Position numbers and translations under genes: made by a program. The notes beneath the pieces are model-generated. The model saw nothing but the letters and a program-made list of their open reading frames with translations, was not told the origin of the DNA and searched no databases. DNA of 64,000 bases from Candidatus Lachnoclostridium pullistercoris (GTDB taxonomy: Bacteria > Bacillota > Clostridia > Lachnospirales > Lachnospiraceae), in assembly GCA_019119775.1 (NCBI GenBank), contig DWWL01000010.1:1-64000 (forward strand), written 5' to 3'. Numbering within the stretch: the stretch's first letter is position 1; every line of letters starts with the position of its first letter. Positions 27,601 to 37,256 of the stretch are shown one piece after another.

Positions 27601-27759
27601 ATAGACTGGCAGAAGAAAGAAAGTGCCAGAGCCGGTATGCGCCGGTTAGTCAAGCGCCTTCTCAAAAAGCATAAATATCCGCCAGAAGGCATGGATGATG
27701 CAGTTCAGACCGTAATGAGCCAATGCGAAATGTGGACAGATAATGTAATGGTTGTATGA
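24670..27759 (+). CDS. hsdR: type I restriction endonuclease subunit HsdR
   Basis: 1029-residue motor-nuclease subunit. The N-terminal PD-(D/E)XK nuclease shows RPDVIFFVNG and VVVELKSP (near 134-150). The superfamily 2 translocase has Walker A HTQGSGKSLSM (near 290), the DEAH box VMADEAHRSQYG (near 387), GFTGTPISSKD, and a C-terminal helicase lobe with QAIARVNRVF. A helical tail (about 850-1029) contacts the methyltransferase. It cuts unmodified DNA after translocation. An AAAGGAG site precedes the ATG. It follows mcrC by 33 bases and ends at a strong terminator. Confidence 0.94.
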   Translation: MAGYYTESNYENAVLQLLNEGLGYTYVYGPDVERDYHSPLYEDVLLPSLQRINKGLPLDAINEALYKLKNFESGSLLQKNMTFTDYLQNGISVKYFVNGEERSTLVYLVDFKNPANNDFTVANQWTFIENSEKRPDVIFFVNGLPLVVVELKSPSRAETDASDAYRQLRNYMYEIPSMFIYNEVCVMSDMTTSRAGTITSGEDRFMEWKTTDGSYENTQYAAFDTFFEGLFEKNRFLDILKNFICFNVDGEKTFKVLAAYHQYFAVKKAIVSTQKATVTDGKGGVFWHTQGSGKSLSMVFYAHYLQEALESPTIVVITDRNDLDDQLYGQFARCKDFLRQTPQHAQNRTHLKELLANRQANGIIFTTMQKFEESGEPLSERRNIVVMADEAHRSQYGLTEKVVIRQKEDGEVEARTVIGTARIIRDSLPNATYIGFTGTPISSKDRSTREVFGDYIDIYDMTQAVEDGATRPVYYESRVIHLKLDEKTLHLIDDEYDLMAQNADPYVIEKSKKELGRMEAILGADQTIHSLVDDILDHYENYRANLLTGKAMIVAYSRPIAMKIYKRILELRPAWTEKVAVVMTQGNNDPEEWREIIGNKAHKEDMARKFKDNDSPLKIAIVVDMWLTGFDVPSLATMYVYKPMAGYNLMQAIARVNRVFKDKEGGLVVDYVGIAAALKQAMNDYTTRDKKNYGDTDVSKAAYPKFLEKLSVCRDLFHGYNYEKFMTGTDLDKAKAITGGVNFILGKNVSEQDLPDNERTQNIYVKEAFLLKQALSLCSSLVDENMRFEAAFFESVRTMIVRLLSGGTGKKFTLPEVNERINELLKHSIKSKGVINLFSNVKTEFSLFDPKFLEEIANMKEKNLAVELLKKLIAEQVSVYRRTNIVKSEKFSELIQGAMNRYLNGMLTNEEVIQELLKLAKEIADANAEGEKLGLTADELAFYDALTKPQAIKDFYEHDELIAITKELTDLLRKNRTIDWQKKESARAGMRRLVKRLLKKHKYPPEGMDDAVQTVMSQCEMWTDNVMVV

Positions 27760-27790
27760 ATCAATAGCAGATGATAACAATGCCGAGCTT

Positions 27791-27827
27791 AAAACGCCAT
27801 GAAGATCTCTCATCTCCATGGCGTTTT
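27791..27827 (+). terminator. terminator at the end of the defence island
   Basis: AAAACGCCATG (27791-27801) pairs with CATGGCGTTTT (27817-27827). The arms make it work in both directions, ending hsdR from the left and the glucosidase gene from the right. Confidence 0.8.
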
Positions 27828-27847
27828 CTCTTCTCATATTCTGATCT

Positions 27848-29371
<1,524 letters not shown>

Positions 29372-29395
29372 TCATGTTTTTATTGTAAAACAAAA

Positions 29396-29461
29396 CGGCA
29401 GAAAAAGCCATTCAAGAAAAGCGTCCAAATTAAGAAACTTTTTCTGAACGGCCTTCTGCCG
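29396..29461 (-). terminator. leader terminator between regulator and glucosidase, with alternative hairpins
   Basis: Read on the minus strand, CGGCAGAA (29454-29461) can pair with TTCTGCCG (29396-29403), followed by TTTTGTTTT. An alternative 9-bp pairing of CAGAAAAAG (29438-29446) with CTTTTTCTG (29399-29407) uses the same downstream arm. A third small hairpin CGGC-AGAAG-GCCG forms at the start. The mutually exclusive pairings resemble an attenuator. Confidence 0.5.
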
Positions 29462-29474
29462 CGTCTTATGATTT

Positions 29475-31322
29475 CTAAAACGGAAGGCTCTTTCCCTCCT
29501 TCCGGCTGTTTTCCTCCAGCAGGAAACTGACTCCCAGGAAAAAATCAAACATTTCTTCTCCCCTGCCGCTCCAGTCTGCCGCCAGCAGGCGGCGGATGGT
29601 TCTCCGGTTGTACTCCATGGGCTTCTCCAGCTCGATCAGCCGGATGGACGGTTCATTTCCGCTTCCGGAGCGGCAGAGCCAAAGCAGGCCGCCGGGAAGG
29701 GAGTTGGCGGAGATTTCTCCCCTTCTCTCCCATCCGGCTGCCGCCAGAAATTCCTCCAGGCCGTCTGAGCTGCCGCCCGGCTCCTGCCCTGGCCTTCTGC
29801 CAGGCCCCTGCTCTGGCTTTCTGCCGGGCCCCTGCTCTGGCTTCCCGCCTGCCTTCTGAAAACGCTTCAGGGCCTCCGCCACCCGCTCTTTTTTCCGCTC
29901 TTCCCTCCATTTTTCCAGCCGGGCAGCGGCGGATTCCTCCTCAGCCCCGCGGACCACCGCCGGAAACAGGAGAAATTCCGGGTGAAGGATGGAGATCTCC
30001 CGCTCCGTGGTGAGCAGCAGTTTTCTCCCCGCCCTTTCTCTCTCCGCTCCGGCCTCAAACAGGTAGACCGGCTCCGTCCGGAAATTTCCCGCCTCACAGC
30101 CCAGATGCCTGCGGACAAATGTCTCCAGATTGGCAGTCAGTCCCGGGCTCTGGTCGCTCACCAGAAGCACGTCTGTCCTGTCTTTCTCCCCGTCCAGACC
30201 GCCGGCCAGGTATGCCGTCAGAAAAAACAGCTCCGCCTTCGGCAGATCCCGGCCCAGGACGGCCCGGCAGCAGACCTCCATCAGGTGGGTCTCCAGGGGG
30301 TAGGTGATAATCAGATCCTTGTCATAATAATTGGTGGCGTACCTTCCCGAGGCCAGTCTTCTCTCCATGCGGGTCAGGTGGAGCAGCAGCTGATCCCTTT
30401 CCGGAAAAAGCTCTCTTTTTTCTGTCCGCGGAAGGCGGGCGGAGAGCTCCTCCTCCAGCTGTTTCAGCCGCCGCTCCGCCTCCGGCAGAATCTCTCCGTC
30501 ATGGACAGGTTCTCCCCCGGAAAATGCAGACGCCGTGTCCATCAGCCGGTCCAGGCCCTCAAACTCCTGCCTGGTAAAGAAAAGTCCCCAGTGCTCCAGC
30601 CGTTCCTCCCCGCCGTTTTCCTCCATGGGAAAGCCCAGGCGGTCCCGCAGAAGGCTTACCGCCAGGTAGCGGCAGGCTTTTCCGAAATCTTCCCCGGAGA
30701 TGCGGACCTGCTTTCCGGCCAGCTCCTCCCCCAGACCTCTGCGGATGACGGAGAGCTCCGCCTCATACCGCTCCCACTCTTCCTTCTGCCCCGGCAGCTG
30801 CCTGACGATCCCAGGCATGCAGAACGCAGCGCAGCGGAAGCGCCGGTCCAGCTCATTCCCCCGCACCCGCACGCCCTTTGTGCCGGACACTTCCAGTGAG
30901 ATGCCGCCCTGGCGCCCCATCCACCGCTTCATGATCTTGACCTCCGAAAAAACAGTGGATTTGGAGAGGAAAAATACCTCTGCCAGCCGGTCCATGGTGA
31001 CATAGTCCCGCTGAAACAGCAGATAGAGGGCTAACACCGAGGTTCGTCCCCTCATATTATAATGGTTTTCACTGATCTCCAGATCTGAGATGAGCTTCTG
31101 CCTCAGGCTGTCGGAGAGCTGCTCCAGCCGGTATCCTTTTTTCTGGCTGGAACGGATCCGGCAGCCATCCCCCAACTCCTCCTCGATCCTCCGGATCTCC
31201 TGCTGAACGGTCTTTTTGCTCACTCCCAGGGAGAGGGCCAGCTCGTCGCCTGTCACCCAGTCCCGGCTGCTGATCAGCCTCACCAGGATATCCATTTCCT
31301 GTCTTCCAAAATAGCTTTTCAC
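29475..31322 (-). CDS. PRD-containing transcriptional regulator (LicR/MtlR-like)
   Basis: 615-residue sugar-responsive regulator. Two N-terminal helix-turn-helix units are visible: WVTGDELALSLGVSKKTVQQ (about 20-40) and YVTMDRLAEVFFLSKSTVFS (about 95-115). PTS regulation-like helical regions follow (about 200-430, with NYYDKDLIITYPLETHLMEV), then an EIIB-like part (DVLLVSDQSPGL). The C-terminus holds tandem KPEQGPGR repeats and a last EIIA-like stretch. The GTG at 31322 has GGGGA 7 bases upstream; the longer frame to 31547 would run over the divergent AEC gene. Likely targets are the glucosidase or the AEC gene; which sugar is unknown. Confidence 0.75.
   Translation of the reverse strand: MKSYFGRQEMDILVRLISSRDWVTGDELALSLGVSKKTVQQEIRRIEEELGDGCRIRSSQKKGYRLEQLSDSLRQKLISDLEISENHYNMRGRTSVLALYLLFQRDYVTMDRLAEVFFLSKSTVFSEVKIMKRWMGRQGGISLEVSGTKGVRVRGNELDRRFRCAAFCMPGIVRQLPGQKEEWERYEAELSVIRRGLGEELAGKQVRISGEDFGKACRYLAVSLLRDRLGFPMEENGGEERLEHWGLFFTRQEFEGLDRLMDTASAFSGGEPVHDGEILPEAERRLKQLEEELSARLPRTEKRELFPERDQLLLHLTRMERRLASGRYATNYYDKDLIITYPLETHLMEVCCRAVLGRDLPKAELFFLTAYLAGGLDGEKDRTDVLLVSDQSPGLTANLETFVRRHLGCEAGNFRTEPVYLFEAGAERERAGRKLLLTTEREISILHPEFLLFPAVVRGAEEESAAARLEKWREERKKERVAEALKRFQKAGGKPEQGPGRKPEQGPGRRPGQEPGGSSDGLEEFLAAAGWERRGEISANSLPGGLLWLCRSGSGNEPSIRLIELEKPMEYNRRTIRRLLAADWSGRGEEMFDFFLGVSFLLEENSRKEGKSLPF
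29781..29845 (-). repeat. in-frame 24-bp tandem repeats in the PRD regulator
   Basis: Two nearly identical 24-bp units (29795-29818 and 29819-29842) plus degenerate flanking copies encode KPEQGPGR-type repeats between two domains. Copy number is a multiple of three bases and could vary without frameshift. Confidence 0.6.
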
Positions 31323-31394
31323 TGTATTTCCCCTGATTTTCTTTCTCTTATCTCCCGATCTGCCTGTCCTCTCTTCTCTTTTGCGTTTTTCCCA

Positions 31395-31423
31395 TTGATT
31401 CCCCGGCGGTTCCGGAGTACAAT
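31395..31423 (+). promoter_or_regulatory. promoter of the AEC transporter
   Basis: TTGATT (31395-31400), a 17-base spacer and TACAAT (31418-31423), 39 bases before the ATG. Confidence 0.55.
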
Positions 31424-31461
31424 AGCCCACAGATAACGCAAAAGAAAGGAACGAATCCACT

Positions 31462-32391
31462 ATGCAGATCATTGTAAACAGCGTGCTGACCCTGTTTCTT
31501 CTGATTTTCCTGGGATGTTTCCTTGGGAAAAAGAACATCGTCAGCACCGACTATGCCTCCGGCCTGTCCAATTTTATCGTCAAAGTGACTATGCCGGCCA
31601 CCGTTTTCAACGCCATGCAGATGGAGTATGACCCGGAGCTGCTGCACCGGGGCGCAGAGATCCTGCTGTTCTCCCTGGTATTTTACGCCGCCTCCATGGC
31701 CATCGGCTTCGCGGCCGTCCGCATTTTCTCCGTCCCTGTCAAAGAACGGGGCGTGTGGCTGTTTGTCTCCTCGTTTTCCAACAACGGCTTTATGGGACTT
31801 CCCCTGGCTTTGAGCCTTTACGGAAATGAGGGCGTGTTCCTCATGTCCATCACAAACATGATCGCCAACCTGCTGATCTTTTCCGCAGGCGTGAAAATGC
31901 TCACCGACGGCTACTCCATCACGGAAAAGCTGAGTTTAAAGAAAATGCTCCTGACCAACATCAACATCGCCGTGGTGCTGGGCCTGATCTTTTACATCAA
32001 CCAGTGGTCCCTGCCGAAGGTTCTGGCTGACTCCATCTCCTATCTGGGCTCCATCACCTCCGGGCTTTCCATGATCGTGGTGGGACTTTCCATGGCCAAA
32101 TTAAACTTCCGTGAAATGTTTGCCGGCCGCAGGAACTACATTCTCACCGCTCTGCGCCTGGTATTTCTGCCTCTCCTGACCCTGGCGGTGCTGCGGACGG
32201 CCGGGCGGAACCTGGATCCGGTGATCGCCGGGACCCTGCTCCTCACCGCCGGCCTTCCCAGCCCGTCGGCGGCATCCATCATCACGGAGCAGTATCACAC
32301 CAACACAGACCTGGGGGCGAAAATGATTTTTCTCACCACCCTGTTCTGCCTGGTGACGATCCCGCTCCTCATGGGCGCGGGACTTGGCTGA
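31462..32391 (+). CDS. AEC-family (auxin efflux carrier-like) transporter
   Basis: 309-residue membrane protein with about ten hydrophobic segments in two inverted halves, as in the AEC/bile-acid fold. Typical family marks are GKKNIVSTDYASGLSNFIVKV-like first-loop sequence, the SFSNNGFMGLPLALSLYG region (conserved NxGF-GxP) and the C-terminal TAGLPSPSAASII. Bacterial members export or import organic acids such as malate. It is transcribed divergently from the PRD regulator, which may control it. Confidence 0.88.
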   Translation: MQIIVNSVLTLFLLIFLGCFLGKKNIVSTDYASGLSNFIVKVTMPATVFNAMQMEYDPELLHRGAEILLFSLVFYAASMAIGFAAVRIFSVPVKERGVWLFVSSFSNNGFMGLPLALSLYGNEGVFLMSITNMIANLLIFSAGVKMLTDGYSITEKLSLKKMLLTNINIAVVLGLIFYINQWSLPKVLADSISYLGSITSGLSMIVVGLSMAKLNFREMFAGRRNYILTALRLVFLPLLTLAVLRTAGRNLDPVIAGTLLLTAGLPSPSAASIITEQYHTNTDLGAKMIFLTTLFCLVTIPLLMGAGLG

Positions 32392-32405
32392 ACTGCCGTT
32401 ATGCG

Positions 32406-32452
32406 GCGCAGCCGGGACCTTTCTCTGCGAAAGATCCCGGCTGCGCTTTTTT
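32406..32452 (+). terminator. terminator after the AEC transporter
   Basis: GCGCAGCCGGGA (32406-32417) pairs with TCCCGGCTGCGC (32435-32446), followed by six T. A 12-bp GC-rich perfect stem. Confidence 0.92.
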
Positions 32453-32474
32453 GATGAGCGGACTCATCTATTTT

Positions 32475-34607
32475 TTACATGCTCTTTCTCTCGGCGATCT
32501 CCGCCATCTTTGCGTCGTTTAAGCGGGTGTCTCCCTTCACTCTGGAATAGCTGAGATAGCCGTTCATGCGGTCAATCTTGGTCAGGTTCCGGCTGCCGCA
32601 TTTGGGGCACACATCCATCTCCAGCTCCTCATGGCCGCAGTCGTCGCAGTAAGCCAGAGAAAGGTTTACTCCCTCATAAAATCCCATGTCCATAGCCCGG
32701 CGCACCAGAGTCTTGATGGCCTCTTTGTTGTAGCTGATGGGGTATTTTACATACTGGATCTTGCCTCCGTTGCACAGCTCCCAGAACCGGTACTCCAGGT
32801 CCTGCTTCTCGATGGGAGTGATGTCCTCCGTCACATGGCAGTGGAAGCCGTTGCTCACGTACTCCCGGTCGGAGACGTTCTCAATGATGCCGTATTTTTT
32901 CCGGAACTGCTTTACCTGCAGGCCGCAGAGATTCTCCGCCGGAGTGGCGTAGATGGCGTAGAGGTTTCCGTCCTCCTTCTTGAACTCATCCACTCTCCGG
33001 TTGATGTACTCCAGCGTCTCCAGGGCAAAGGCGCCGTCCTCGGCGATGGATTTGCCGTTGTACAGACGCTGCAGCTCATTTAAGGCTGTGATGCCGAAGG
33101 AAGCGGTGGCGGTCTTTAACAGAGGCTTGATCTTGTCGTGCAGTCCCAGATGGCCGCCGTAGAAGCCGCCCTCGCAGTAGGCCAGGGGGTTGGTGGAGGC
33201 GCGCATCTCACCTAAGTAGGCGTAGGTGCGGATGTGAAGCCTGCGGATCAGGTTCAGATAGTAGTCCAGCACCTCAAAGAAATCCCTGCTTTCCTGTCTG
33301 GCCTTCGCCAGGATCATGGGCAGATGGAGGCTGACCACGCCCACGTTGAACCGTCCCACAAACACCGGCTGGTCCTTGTCGTCCGCCGGGTACATGCCTC
33401 CCCTCTCATACCAGGGGGAGAGGAAGGCGCGGCAGCCCATGGGAGAGATGATCTTTCCGTACTGGCGGTACATGCCGGCCACATAGCCTTTTCCTGTCAG
33501 AGACAGCCAGTCGGGGTACATGGTCTTTCTGGAACACTCAATGCCCGCCTCGAACACGTCCTCCAGCTCTCCGCCCGGGCCGTGAAGATTCTCATCGTAG
33601 AGAAACACGATCTTTGGGAAGAGCACTGGCTTTTTGTGGCCGTCCTTTCCCTGTCCCTTTCTGCGCACGTTTAACATGGTGATGGTCGCCATCTTCGCGA
33701 AGCGGCTGGTGCCTGTGCCCGCGGTCATGGTGATAAAGGGATAGTCGCCCCGGCTGGAGGAGACAGAGTTGAACTTGTACTCCCAGCCCTGGAATCCCTG
33801 CTCCATGTCTCTCTGCACGTCCGCCCAGGCCGTCTCCTCCGCCTTCTCCCGGCTAAGGCCCAGCTCCTCATACTTTTCCATATATTTTGCGTAAGATTTC
33901 TCCGCGTAGGGGGCCAGAATCTCCTCCACGCTGGGCACGGTGAAGCCGCCGTACTGCTGGCTGGCGGCGCTGAGCACAATGTCTCCGATCACATCAAAGG
34001 CCACGTCCAGAGTCTTCGGCTCGTTGTACCACAGATTTCCCATCTCAAAGCCGCCGGTGAGCACTTCCTTCACATTGAACAGGCAGCAGTTCATGGTGTC
34101 TCTTCTGGCGGACATGTCATGGATGTAGATATAGCCGTCCCGGCATGCCTGCAGCTCTTCCACCGTCATGAAAAACTTCTGGTACAGGGACTTATTAAGC
34201 TCATTGAAAATCAGGCTGCGCTTGGTGGAAACCAGGGCGCTGTCCGTGTTGGAATTCTCCTTGTCGCCGATGTACATGATGGACTGACTCTTTTTATACA
34301 CCTCGTCCAGCATCTGCACAAAGTCCTGCTTGTAGTTACGGTAGTCCCGGTAGCTCTTGGCCACGGCCGGATTGACCTTCTCCAGGGCTCCCTCCACCAG
34401 ATTGTGCATCTGGGCGATGGGAATCTCGGGAATGTCCAGTTCCTCCGCCTTCTCCTCCACAAAACGGCAGATAAAATCAAGCTCTGCCTCCGTAAAGGTG
34501 ATCATGGCGCGCTCCGCGGATTTATTGACCGCCACCACTACCTTGCGGACATTAAAATCCTCCTTCGTGCCGTCTTTTTTTATCACTTTCATCTCACTGC
34601 TGTTCAA
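32475..34607 (-). CDS. nrdD: second anaerobic ribonucleoside-triphosphate reductase
   Basis: 710-residue class III ribonucleotide reductase, distinct from the copy at 12645. It has an ATP-cone (VIKKDGTKEDFNVRKVVVAV), the barrel, C-terminal zinc cysteines (CDDCG and CPKCG) and the glycyl-radical site RMNGYLSYS (Gly near 681). It lacks a thioredoxin-like tail, so its reductant differs from the first copy; formate or a free redoxin are the known options in this class. A TTG at 34607 is the likely start because AGGAGG lies 9 bases upstream; the ATG at 34592 has no site in range. It overlaps scpB by 14 bases. No second activase is visible. Confidence 0.9.
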   Translation of the reverse strand: MNSSEMKVIKKDGTKEDFNVRKVVVAVNKSAERAMITFTEAELDFICRFVEEKAEELDIPEIPIAQMHNLVEGALEKVNPAVAKSYRDYRNYKQDFVQMLDEVYKKSQSIMYIGDKENSNTDSALVSTKRSLIFNELNKSLYQKFFMTVEELQACRDGYIYIHDMSARRDTMNCCLFNVKEVLTGGFEMGNLWYNEPKTLDVAFDVIGDIVLSAASQQYGGFTVPSVEEILAPYAEKSYAKYMEKYEELGLSREKAEETAWADVQRDMEQGFQGWEYKFNSVSSSRGDYPFITMTAGTGTSRFAKMATITMLNVRRKGQGKDGHKKPVLFPKIVFLYDENLHGPGGELEDVFEAGIECSRKTMYPDWLSLTGKGYVAGMYRQYGKIISPMGCRAFLSPWYERGGMYPADDKDQPVFVGRFNVGVVSLHLPMILAKARQESRDFFEVLDYYLNLIRRLHIRTYAYLGEMRASTNPLAYCEGGFYGGHLGLHDKIKPLLKTATASFGITALNELQRLYNGKSIAEDGAFALETLEYINRRVDEFKKEDGNLYAIYATPAENLCGLQVKQFRKKYGIIENVSDREYVSNGFHCHVTEDITPIEKQDLEYRFWELCNGGKIQYVKYPISYNKEAIKTLVRRAMDMGFYEGVNLSLAYCDDCGHEELEMDVCPKCGSRNLTKIDRMNGYLSYSRVKGDTRLNDAKMAEIAERKSM

Positions 34608-35439
34608 TGCTGCTTTCCTCCTGTGCTTCTATGATAATATCTGTCTCTTCTGTCTGTTCGCGGGCGGAAACGGCCTCATCCGGGCCGGCCTCTGCGGCGG
34701 GATCCTCCTCTTCGGACTCCGGTTCCGGGCCGGCCTCCGGTTCTCCGTCGGCGGGGATCTCCTCTTCGGACTTCGGTTCCCCGTCGGCGGGGATCTCCTC
34801 TTCCCCGACCGACTCCTCATCCGGATGATACTGAAGCTCATTTTCAGCTTCCTGCTTAAACTCCTCGATCTGCTCCGGATCCGGCTCCGGCAGATCCTCT
34901 GTGGAACCGATGCCGAACCGGCGCAGGAATTCTTCCGTGGTGGCAAACAGCGCCGGACGGCCCGGCGCGTCCAGACGGCCGGCCTCGTATACCAGATTGT
35001 ACTCCACCAGACGGTTGACCGCGTGGTCCGACTTGACGCCGCGGATCTTCTCGATCTCCATCTTCGTCACCGGCTGCTTGTACGCGATGATGGAGAGCGT
35101 CTCCAGCACCACGTCCGTCAGCACCTGCTTTTTCGGCGCCGACGCCACCCGGATCAGGTTCTCATAAAACCGGGCTCTGGTGCACATCTGCACGCTGTCC
35201 TCCAGCCAGGTGATCTGCATTCCCCGGTTCTCCCTGTCATACCGGTCCCTCAGCCGCTCCACCACCTTCCTGGCCGTCTCCTCGTCCTCGCCGATGGCGG
35301 CGGCCAGCTGGCGGATCTCCACGGAGGAGCCCATGGTGAAAAGCACTGCCTCCACGATGGCCTCCCAGTCGCTTTCCGGATAGCTTCCTCTGCTCTCTTC
35401 TTTATCCGGCCCCTGCCGGTCCATTTTTCCCGTTTCCAT
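34594..35439 (-). CDS. scpB: segregation and condensation protein B
   Basis: 281-residue subunit of the SMC-ScpAB chromosome condensin. The winged-helix core (about 15-190) includes IVEAVLFTMGSSVEIRQLA and SIIAYKQPVTKMEIEKIRGV, the conserved ScpB signature. The last about 90 residues are an acidic tail with repeated EEIPADGEP units, not usual in the family. Translation runs 9 bases behind scpA and overlaps the second nrdD. Confidence 0.92.
   Translation of the reverse strand: METGKMDRQGPDKEESRGSYPESDWEAIVEAVLFTMGSSVEIRQLAAAIGEDEETARKVVERLRDRYDRENRGMQITWLEDSVQMCTRARFYENLIRVASAPKKQVLTDVVLETLSIIAYKQPVTKMEIEKIRGVKSDHAVNRLVEYNLVYEAGRLDAPGRPALFATTEEFLRRFGIGSTEDLPEPDPEQIEEFKQEAENELQYHPDEESVGEEEIPADGEPKSEEEIPADGEPEAGPEPESEEEDPAAEAGPDEAVSAREQTEETDIIIEAQEESSIEQQ
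34720..34805 (-). repeat. direct repeats in the scpB acidic tail
   Basis: A unit of about 23 bases (beginning CCGTCGGCGGGGATC on the plus strand) recurs 36 bases apart near 34745 and 34781, encoding the repeated EEIPADGEP segment. Confidence 0.6.
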
Positions 35440-35447
35440 ACTCTCTC

Positions 35448-36242
35448 CTACTCCAGCTCTCCGATCCCCTCAAGGTCCAGGGCTTCCTCCTCGCCCTCCG
35501 CCTCCAGCGTCTCGATCTCCATATCGTCAAACAAATGCTCCTGGGTCAGGTGGATCTTGCCGATCTTCATCAGCTCCAGCACGGCCAGAAACGTCACCAC
35601 GATCTCCAGCTTGTCCCCCTGGCGCTCCAGCATGGCCCGGAAGCTGAACTTCCGGTGCTTTCTGGCGTAATCCATGACAGAGGTGATCTTCTGCTCCAGG
35701 CTCACCGGCTCCCGCCTGATGGTGCCGAACCGGCTGCGGATGGGGTCTACCTTGTCCTCCCTGCGCTTCATCACCGCCTCAAAGATCCCCTGGAGCTTTG
35801 CCAGGGTCAGGCCGTCCAGCAGCTGATCCAGATCCACCGGCGGCTCATAGCGGGCCACCTCTCTCGGGATCGTGGGAGGCTTGTAAAACACCTTCTCCGC
35901 GTCCAGCTCCCGGTCTTTCAGCTCAAATGCCATATACTTGTACATCTTGTACTCTAAAAGCCGTTCCACCAGTTCTGCCCTCGGATCCTCCTCCTCGCCC
36001 TCTTCCTCTTCTTTGGCAGGCAGGAGCATCCGGGACTTGATGTCCAGGAGAGTGGCCGCCATCACCAGAAACTCACTGACCACATTCAGATCTTCTTTTT
36101 CCATCCGGCTCACATAGTCCAGATACTGATCTGTGATCTCCGCGATGGGAATGTCGTAAATGCTCACCTTGTTTTTCTCGATCAGGTGGAGCAGCAGATC
36201 TAACGGTCCCTCGAACTGTTCCAGTTTATAAGAAATACTCAT
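35448..36242 (-). CDS. scpA: segregation and condensation protein A (kleisin)
   Basis: 264-residue kleisin that bridges SMC heads. The N-terminal signature YKLEQFEGPLDLLLHLIEKN and AEITDQYLDYV are diagnostic; the C-terminal winged helix (VTFLAVLELMKIGKIHLTQE) is present. The start at 36242 has AAAGGA 9 bases upstream; the frame to 36332 would run through the promoter. It leads the scpA-scpB-nrdD transcript. Confidence 0.93.
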   Translation of the reverse strand: MSISYKLEQFEGPLDLLLHLIEKNKVSIYDIPIAEITDQYLDYVSRMEKEDLNVVSEFLVMAATLLDIKSRMLLPAKEEEEGEEEDPRAELVERLLEYKMYKYMAFELKDRELDAEKVFYKPPTIPREVARYEPPVDLDQLLDGLTLAKLQGIFEAVMKRREDKVDPIRSRFGTIRREPVSLEQKITSVMDYARKHRKFSFRAMLERQGDKLEIVVTFLAVLELMKIGKIHLTQEHLFDDMEIETLEAEGEEEALDLEGIGELE

Positions 36243-36287
36243 ATTCTTATGTCCTTTCCCCGCGGCCGGCGGCCGCAGAGCCCATTC

Positions 36288-36316
36288 AGTATAGCAGACT
36301 TTTTTCGTTCTGTAAA
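36288..36316 (-). promoter_or_regulatory. promoter of scpA
   Basis: TTTACA (36311-36316), a 17-base spacer and TATACT (36288-36293) on the minus strand, 46 bases before the start codon. Confidence 0.6.
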
Positions 36317-36328
36317 TATCACTTTTTA

Positions 36329-37186
36329 TCAAAATATAGGTTTCGGTTTCAAATGTACCACAACAAGTTGTGGTTTATTGTTGAAGCGAATGGGGATGGA
36401 GTGGGTGCCCAGGCCGCGGCTGACGATCATCCGTTTTCCATCCTCCTCAAACTCCCCTCCGCAGCAGGGCAGAAAGAACTGATACTGGGGCGTCATCACT
36501 CCCCCGAGAAGGGGCAGTCGGATGGTTCCCCCGTGGAAATGGCCGGAGAGCACAAGATCTGCCCCCCAGCCCCGGTATGCGTCAAAAAACAGGGGAGAAT
36601 GGGCAAGAAGGATCTGAAACCGCTCCCGGTCCGCCGGCCCGGCCAGGTTCTCCACATCCCGGACCGTCATCCTGGCCGGGCGGAATTTCTCATAATATTT
36701 TTTAGGCAGATCGATCCCGGTTATGGCCAGATCCCCGTCCACCGCCTCTGAGTTGGAGAGGTAGACCACTCCCGCTCTCAGAATCTCCCGCACAAAGCGG
36801 CTGTAGGCGCCGCCGTAGCGCTCTGGATGCTCCTCCATCCTGGTTTCATGGTTGCCGTTTCCATAATAAACGGGATATCGGGCCGCCAGGGCCTTTGTCA
36901 GGCGCAGGGCCGGCTCCATCTCGCAGGTGCCCTTCGTCACCATCATGTCCCCGCCGATGACCGCAAAATCCGGCCGGATCTGCTCCACAGCCGCCAGCAG
37001 CTTCTGATTTCCCGGACCGAATTCCTGATTATGTAAATCACTCAAAAATACAAACGTCCGCTCTCTCTTTATCTTCTCCGAGCGGATCTCAAACTCTTCC
37101 GTCACAAAATGACGCTTTTCATATTCGGAGCGGAGCAGCCCGCCGGCTGCCGCCAGACAGGCTGCTCCCAGTAACAGTTTTTTCAT
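36329..37186 (-). CDS. metallophosphoesterase (YkuE/YaeI-like)
   Basis: 285-residue calcineurin-like phosphoesterase, N-terminally membrane anchored by a hydrophobic stretch (about 3-18). Metal ligands: FLSDLHNQ, VIGGDMMV, YGNGNHETR, ILLAHSP and LSGHFHGG. All five blocks are intact. YkuE-type enzymes act on membrane-associated phosphoesters, but the substrate here is unknown. The start at 37186 has GGAG upstream. Confidence 0.87.
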   Translation of the reverse strand: MKKLLLGAACLAAAGGLLRSEYEKRHFVTEEFEIRSEKIKRERTFVFLSDLHNQEFGPGNQKLLAAVEQIRPDFAVIGGDMMVTKGTCEMEPALRLTKALAARYPVYYGNGNHETRMEEHPERYGGAYSRFVREILRAGVVYLSNSEAVDGDLAITGIDLPKKYYEKFRPARMTVRDVENLAGPADRERFQILLAHSPLFFDAYRGWGADLVLSGHFHGGTIRLPLLGGVMTPQYQFFLPCCGGEFEEDGKRMIVSRGLGTHSIPIRFNNKPQLVVVHLKPKPIF

Positions 37187-37256
37187 CGCACACTCCTCAC
37201 CGCAGAAGGAACCCGCTTCGGTCCGCAAAAGTCCCCTCTGCCGGATCAAACCTCCT

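Noticed and set aside
18423..27840. Defence island as an integrated mobile element with att sites
   Set aside because: No integrase, transposase or convincing flanking direct repeat was found; base composition alone supports transfer but not the mechanism.
29781..29845. Possible CRISPR-like array
   Set aside because: The 24-bp units are contiguous, without spacers, and in frame within a coding region.
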